Positions 18,593 to 22,917 of a DNA stretch of 22,917 nt are shown here, one piece after another. Under the pieces are notes generated by a model, which saw only the letters and a program-made list of their open reading frames with translations, had not been told where the DNA came from and ran no database searches. The stretch is from Podila epigama (taxonomy: Eukaryota; Mortierellomycota; Mortierellomycetes; Mortierellales; Mortierellaceae), in NCBI GenBank assembly GCA_015679605.1, contig JAAAVE010000139.1:1-22917 (forward strand), in the 5' to 3' direction. The position numbers and the translations under genes are program-made. Each line of letters opens with the position of its first letter. The first letter of the stretch is position 1.

Positions 18593-18986
18593 AGGAACTG
18601 TCGGTCAACATGTAACGTAACAGGGTCAACATTAAACATGTTACAGGTATACGTGTGTCTTTTTCGGGGAAATGATGATACGACAACAAATCCATGGATG
18701 GTAACGAAACGTGTGTCTCTTTTTCATTTTCTTTCCCTTTTTTGCAAAAATGTGCTTTTGCTTTTTCATTTTTCCAATCATGGTCACCTAAAAAATAATA
18801 ATCTTGTATTCACATATAATTTATACATACACACACACACTTACACATATACAGACACAAACACAGACACAGACATGAAATCAAGAGATAGAAAAGGTGT
18901 GAAGTGAGGCGAGTTATAATTTGTGTTCATGAATGACAGGGACAGAGATAGGGACACTCCACACCATTTCGACTATCAAGGTGCTT

Positions 18987-20995
18987 TTAAGAAAAGAGCT
19001 TGCGGTAGAGGACAAAGAGAATCAAAAACACGAGGACAATGATGATCGACGCCGTAATAAGCTTGTTGGTAGCCATCCTATATACATGCAAATCATACGA
19101 TAGTACAAAAAGAAAAAGCAAAAATGTCAGTATTCACAGTCCATTTCAACTCGGTTCAGTTCAGTCGCAGTCGCAGTTAGGTTTTACTAGGTAGTCAGTC
19201 TGTCGTTGTAACGTAACAGAGGTAGTATATGTGGTATATGTGGTATATGTATATAAAAAAAAAAAAGTCTGGTAGGGACCAGTAGCGTGCCCGATAGAGC
19301 TAAAAGGCGTCGTGTCCAACCCAAAACCATACGCAACCACTCTACATGCATGGGGTGTTGTGCATTACCTGCGTGCCATGCCCTTGAGAGTGCGCGATGC
19401 CTTGTCGATATTCGAGTCTGCTTCAAGTAGCTAAAAAAGAAGACAGGAGGTGAATAGAGAGAGCCATGTGAGAAAACAGTCAAAATAGCTAGATGATTCA
19501 AAAAAGTATCCACGTATCCACGCATCCAATGAATCCACGGTATCTGGTATCCGGTATCCTGTATCCAAAAGGCAATCCAAATCCATCCCGGGTATCCACA
19601 CTCTCCAAACAGAGCATCCATAAAGCCACCCGCCATCCCAAATATAAAATGCATCCTAGCAAGTCTCTTACAGTGTTGCGGGTATGAATGATCTGGTCAC
19701 GTTGTCCTCGCAAGTCGGTCAAAATTCCAGCTCCAAGAGATTCTATTATTCAACGGATAAGAAAGAGAGAGAAAAAAAATTGAGTATCGGGATCGAGGAG
19801 AGTTCATCGGGAAGGTGTAGCCTCAAAGAAACTGCTACGGTAGATAAGAATTATTTTTTTAAAAAAAGCAATAACACGTCGCTATGCAGATAGAGCTGAA
19901 TAGCCTCACTTACCAGTCTCGAGAGCAATCTTGTGGCTATCTTGAAGACGTCGGCTACTCTCTGCTAGACGGTCAGTTCCGGCCAAGAGACGGGTGCGTT
20001 GATCCATTGAAGCTGCATCCAAGTCCACGCCGCCACTCATGCCACCAAGAAGCTCATCTCTATCCGAAGTCGAACGAGATGTCGACTGGGCTCGCTTCTA
20101 TAGTATGGTAGTGTCCACGCGTTGTTTTTGGTTTTTGTTTGTTTTTGAGATGAGAAGAGAAGAGAAGAGAAGAGAAGAGAAGAGAAGAGAAGAGAAGGGG
20201 GGGCACGCACGGACAAAGAGAGAAAGAGAAAGAGAGAGGGGTGTGAGAAGAGATAATGTGAAGAGAAGAGTAGATGGAAAATATTTAGTCACGCCACAAC
20301 ACGTTACGCCAAGAAAAGAATGGGGCGGTGTTTTATGTGTTGTTGGCTCGTTCATTCACTCCAACTACAGTTTTGCATCCAAATGGAATCGACATTTCAT
20401 GAGAAATACTTACGAGTGTCTGCTTGAGTCGCTCAAGGTCAGACTTGTATCCACGGAGTCTGGCCTGAAGACGAGTCTTGGACCCTTGTGGTAGATTCAA
20501 CAGCTCCATTTCCATTTGTTGCAGCTATGTTGTATAGTAATGTTGTTATAAAGACAGACAATGAGGTGTAAGTGATGGTACAACTAGTCACTGGCTGCTG
20601 ACAATGACATTGGGTAGGAGCATTATCACTTCGACTCTCTCTTTCTTTCTCCATTGGTTGCAAAAAGTCCTTACAATTTCGTTGGCTTCGTCAATCTCTC
20701 TGTCGGCTGCACGAAGGGTCTGCTTCTTGACCTCTAGTAATGGAGATGGATGGGAGTTAAAAAAAAAATAAGCTTACGGATATACGCATGTCTTGCAACA
20801 ACGAGTGAAAAGGGTTGGGCTGTAACATGCAGAGTGTAGTGACGCAAGAAACAATTCAAGAGTTGTGCTGTTTTGCTTCTTGCTACCTCCACTCTGACTT
20901 CCAGAGGCGTTGAGTCGTTCAGAGATGGAGACCTTGATGGCCTCATAGTCCTGTTCGTAGCTCTCAAAGAGCTCTGATCCACCTGCAGAGTCCAT
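18987..20995 (-). CDS. VTI1: Vti1-type Qb-SNARE
   Basis: Tail-anchored v-SNARE used in Golgi-to-endosome/vacuole traffic and homotypic vacuole fusion. Seven exons (minus): 20887-20995, 20675-20733, 20414-20524, 19914-20097, 19672-19742, 19369-19430 and 18987-19077, giving 228 aa, normal for the family. The N-terminal Habc domain begins GGSELFESYEQDYEAIK and runs to about residue 93 (KSDLERLKQTL). A Ser/Thr-rich linker follows. The SNARE coiled coil covers about 124-199, with the probable zero-layer Gln at 168 in LRGQRDQI, followed by TLLEADSNIDKASRTLKGM. The membrane anchor is 205-223, with only RKLFS after it. The ATG at 20995 fits the conserved N-terminus. All borders are GT..AG and keep frame. 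It is divergent from the ARF6-class gene. Confidence 0.94.
19506..19597 (+). repeat. GTATCCA-type repeats in VTI1 intron 5
   Basis: Degenerate short units of the GTATCC(A/G)/GCATCCA type recur about a dozen times in the intron at 19431-19671. No function is suggested. Confidence 0.8.
20152..20196 (+). repeat. (GAGAA)9 microsatellite in VTI1 intron 3
   Basis: Nine perfect GAGAA units, followed by a G-rich run. It lies inside the intron 20098-20413 (TTCTC repeats in the transcript). Confidence 0.97.
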
Positions 20996-21959
20996 TATGT
21001 GAATGATGTGAGTGTGAGTGAGAAGGTGTGAATATATGGATGAAGATGTGTATGAGAAAGAGAGAGTGTGTGTAATGAGATGAGGGTGTGTGAATAGAAT
21101 GGAAGAGTGTAATAATGGGTGTAAATGGGTAAGATGTGTTGAGAGTGAGAATGTGAGAATGTGAGTGAGAGTGTGAGTGGAATGAAACTAAAAAATAAAA
21201 CGTGCCCACAATTTTTTTTAGAAACAGACCAAGTCACGGGTTATCTACTTTTGCCGCGTGTCAAAAAATGCGCGTACCATGTGGGAAAAGGGGGGAGGGA
21301 ATATGTCAATGAATGTGATGGATGGATAGGATGTGGAGAGAGAGAGTGTGTGTGTGTATGTATCGTTCATTGTTCATTGATGATATACATGGAGCATTGA
21401 CATTGAGATTTTATTATTGGGAACCATATGAATCTGGCTTTTATCATGGACCGACCTACTTACTCGTCACCCACACTCACTCACACTTGGTCTCTCTCCC
21501 AATCTCGCTCCCACTCTCACTCTCAACCATTGGACTGAACTTGCTATCCTATCATCATAGTCATTGTCACCATCGCCATCGCCATCATCATCATCCCTCC
21601 TCCTCCACCTTCAACTGTCAACTGATCACTGCCAATTGTCAACCTGTTTTAACTGTCATCACCATGAACAAATAGTAGAAAAATTAACCCCCCTTTTTTA
21701 TTTATTTTATTTTTTAATTTGGGTCTTTTCTTTTTTAATTCGACTCTTTTTCCCTCTTCTTTTCTTTTTCTCTTCTCTTCTCTTTTTTGCATTCAATTTC
21801 TCACATCATCCCATTTATACCTTTCCATCCAATCTATTCCATCCATCCCATCCCATCCACTTCATCCATCGTATCCATTTCATCCATCATATCCCACTCT
21901 CTCCTCATCTTAATCTATCGATCCATCACTCTCACATCCCATCAAACACAACACATAAC
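20996..21959. promoter_or_regulatory. Divergent promoter region, VTI1 and ARF6-class gene
   Basis: 964 bp between two divergent start codons. Each end is strongly pyrimidine-rich on its own coding strand: CACTCACA-type repeats toward VTI1 at about 21000-21180, and CATCC/TTCATCC repeats toward the GTPase at about 21800-21935. (CATCAC)-like repeats lie near 21565-21600. No gene was found between. Confidence 0.55.
21664..21675 (+). other. Possible 3-codon upstream ORF of the ARF6-class gene
   Basis: ACCATGA context followed by two sense codons and TAG, about 285 nt upstream of the main ATG. It matters only if transcription starts upstream of it, which the sequence cannot show. Confidence 0.25.

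Positions 21960-22917
<958 letters not shown>

Larger units (their letters stand above)
18308..18986. promoter_or_regulatory. Cytochrome b5 promoter region and VTI1 3' flank
   Basis: 679 bp between the cytochrome b5 start and the VTI1 stop, both on the minus strand. The leader next to the cytochrome b5 ATG is pyrimidine-rich on the coding strand. Farther up are a 7-bp tandem array (18514-18562) and a 15-bp duplicated palindromic unit (18563-18592). CA-type repeats lie at about 18827-18877. No gene was seen. Confidence 0.5.

Noticed and set aside
20152-20196. A CRISPR-like or satellite array
   Set aside because: The repeat is a simple pentamer without spacers, inside an intron of a eukaryotic gene.
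21564-21959. A long open frame running in frame into ARF6 exon 1
   Set aside because: It starts at a non-ATG codon in CT-rich repeats. ARF proteins need Met-Gly at the start for myristoylation, which the ATG at 21960 provides.

Overview
This window is eukaryotic and almost certainly fungal. Seven of the eight loci are split by short spliceosomal introns with GT..AG borders. The spacers are rich in simple repeats and homopolymers, and the gene set (fungal-type NADPH oxidase, VTI1, ARF6/ArfB, cytochrome b5) fits a fungus. The intron-dense, repeat-rich layout and the style of the FAD-monooxygenase family suggest an early-diverging lineage (Mucoromycota, possibly Mortierellaceae). That placement is inference from recall, not a search.

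Left part (1-11514, all minus strand): four oxidoreductase loci in two tandem pairs. AKR1 (1-1701) is an aldo/keto reductase whose 3' end lies off the window. AKR2 (3070-4966) is its paralogue and looks like a recent pseudogene: it has a 10-nt frameshifting deletion and a lost splice acceptor in the exon that carries the catalytic His strand. FMO1 (5281-7717, 491 aa) and FMO2 (8972-11514, 475 aa) are class A FAD-dependent monooxygenases. Both have seven exons with the same intron phases, including an identical-size 11-nt microexon that encodes part of the FAD-binding GD motif. Together the pairs look like a small lineage-expanded redox cluster. No scaffold-forming enzyme is visible.

Middle (11515-14349): about 2.8 kb without a recognisable gene, ending in a pyrimidine-rich tandem-repeat leader. 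Next is an intronless NADPH oxidase gene (14350-16032, plus, 560 aa, NoxA-like) with a Gly-rich insertion. It is convergent with a four-exon, tail-anchored cytochrome b5 gene (16320-18307, minus) whose last intron is 932 nt; retention of that intron would give a soluble form.

Right part: VTI1, a Qb-SNARE (18987-20995, minus, seven exons, 228 aa), is divergent from an ARF6-class small GTPase gene (21960 onward, plus). The GTPase gene runs off the window, which stops inside a T homopolymer. Both act in membrane traffic and share a 964-bp intergenic region.

All exon borders were worked out by hand from reading-frame continuity, GT/AG sites, family motifs and comparison between paralogues. No transcript data were available.
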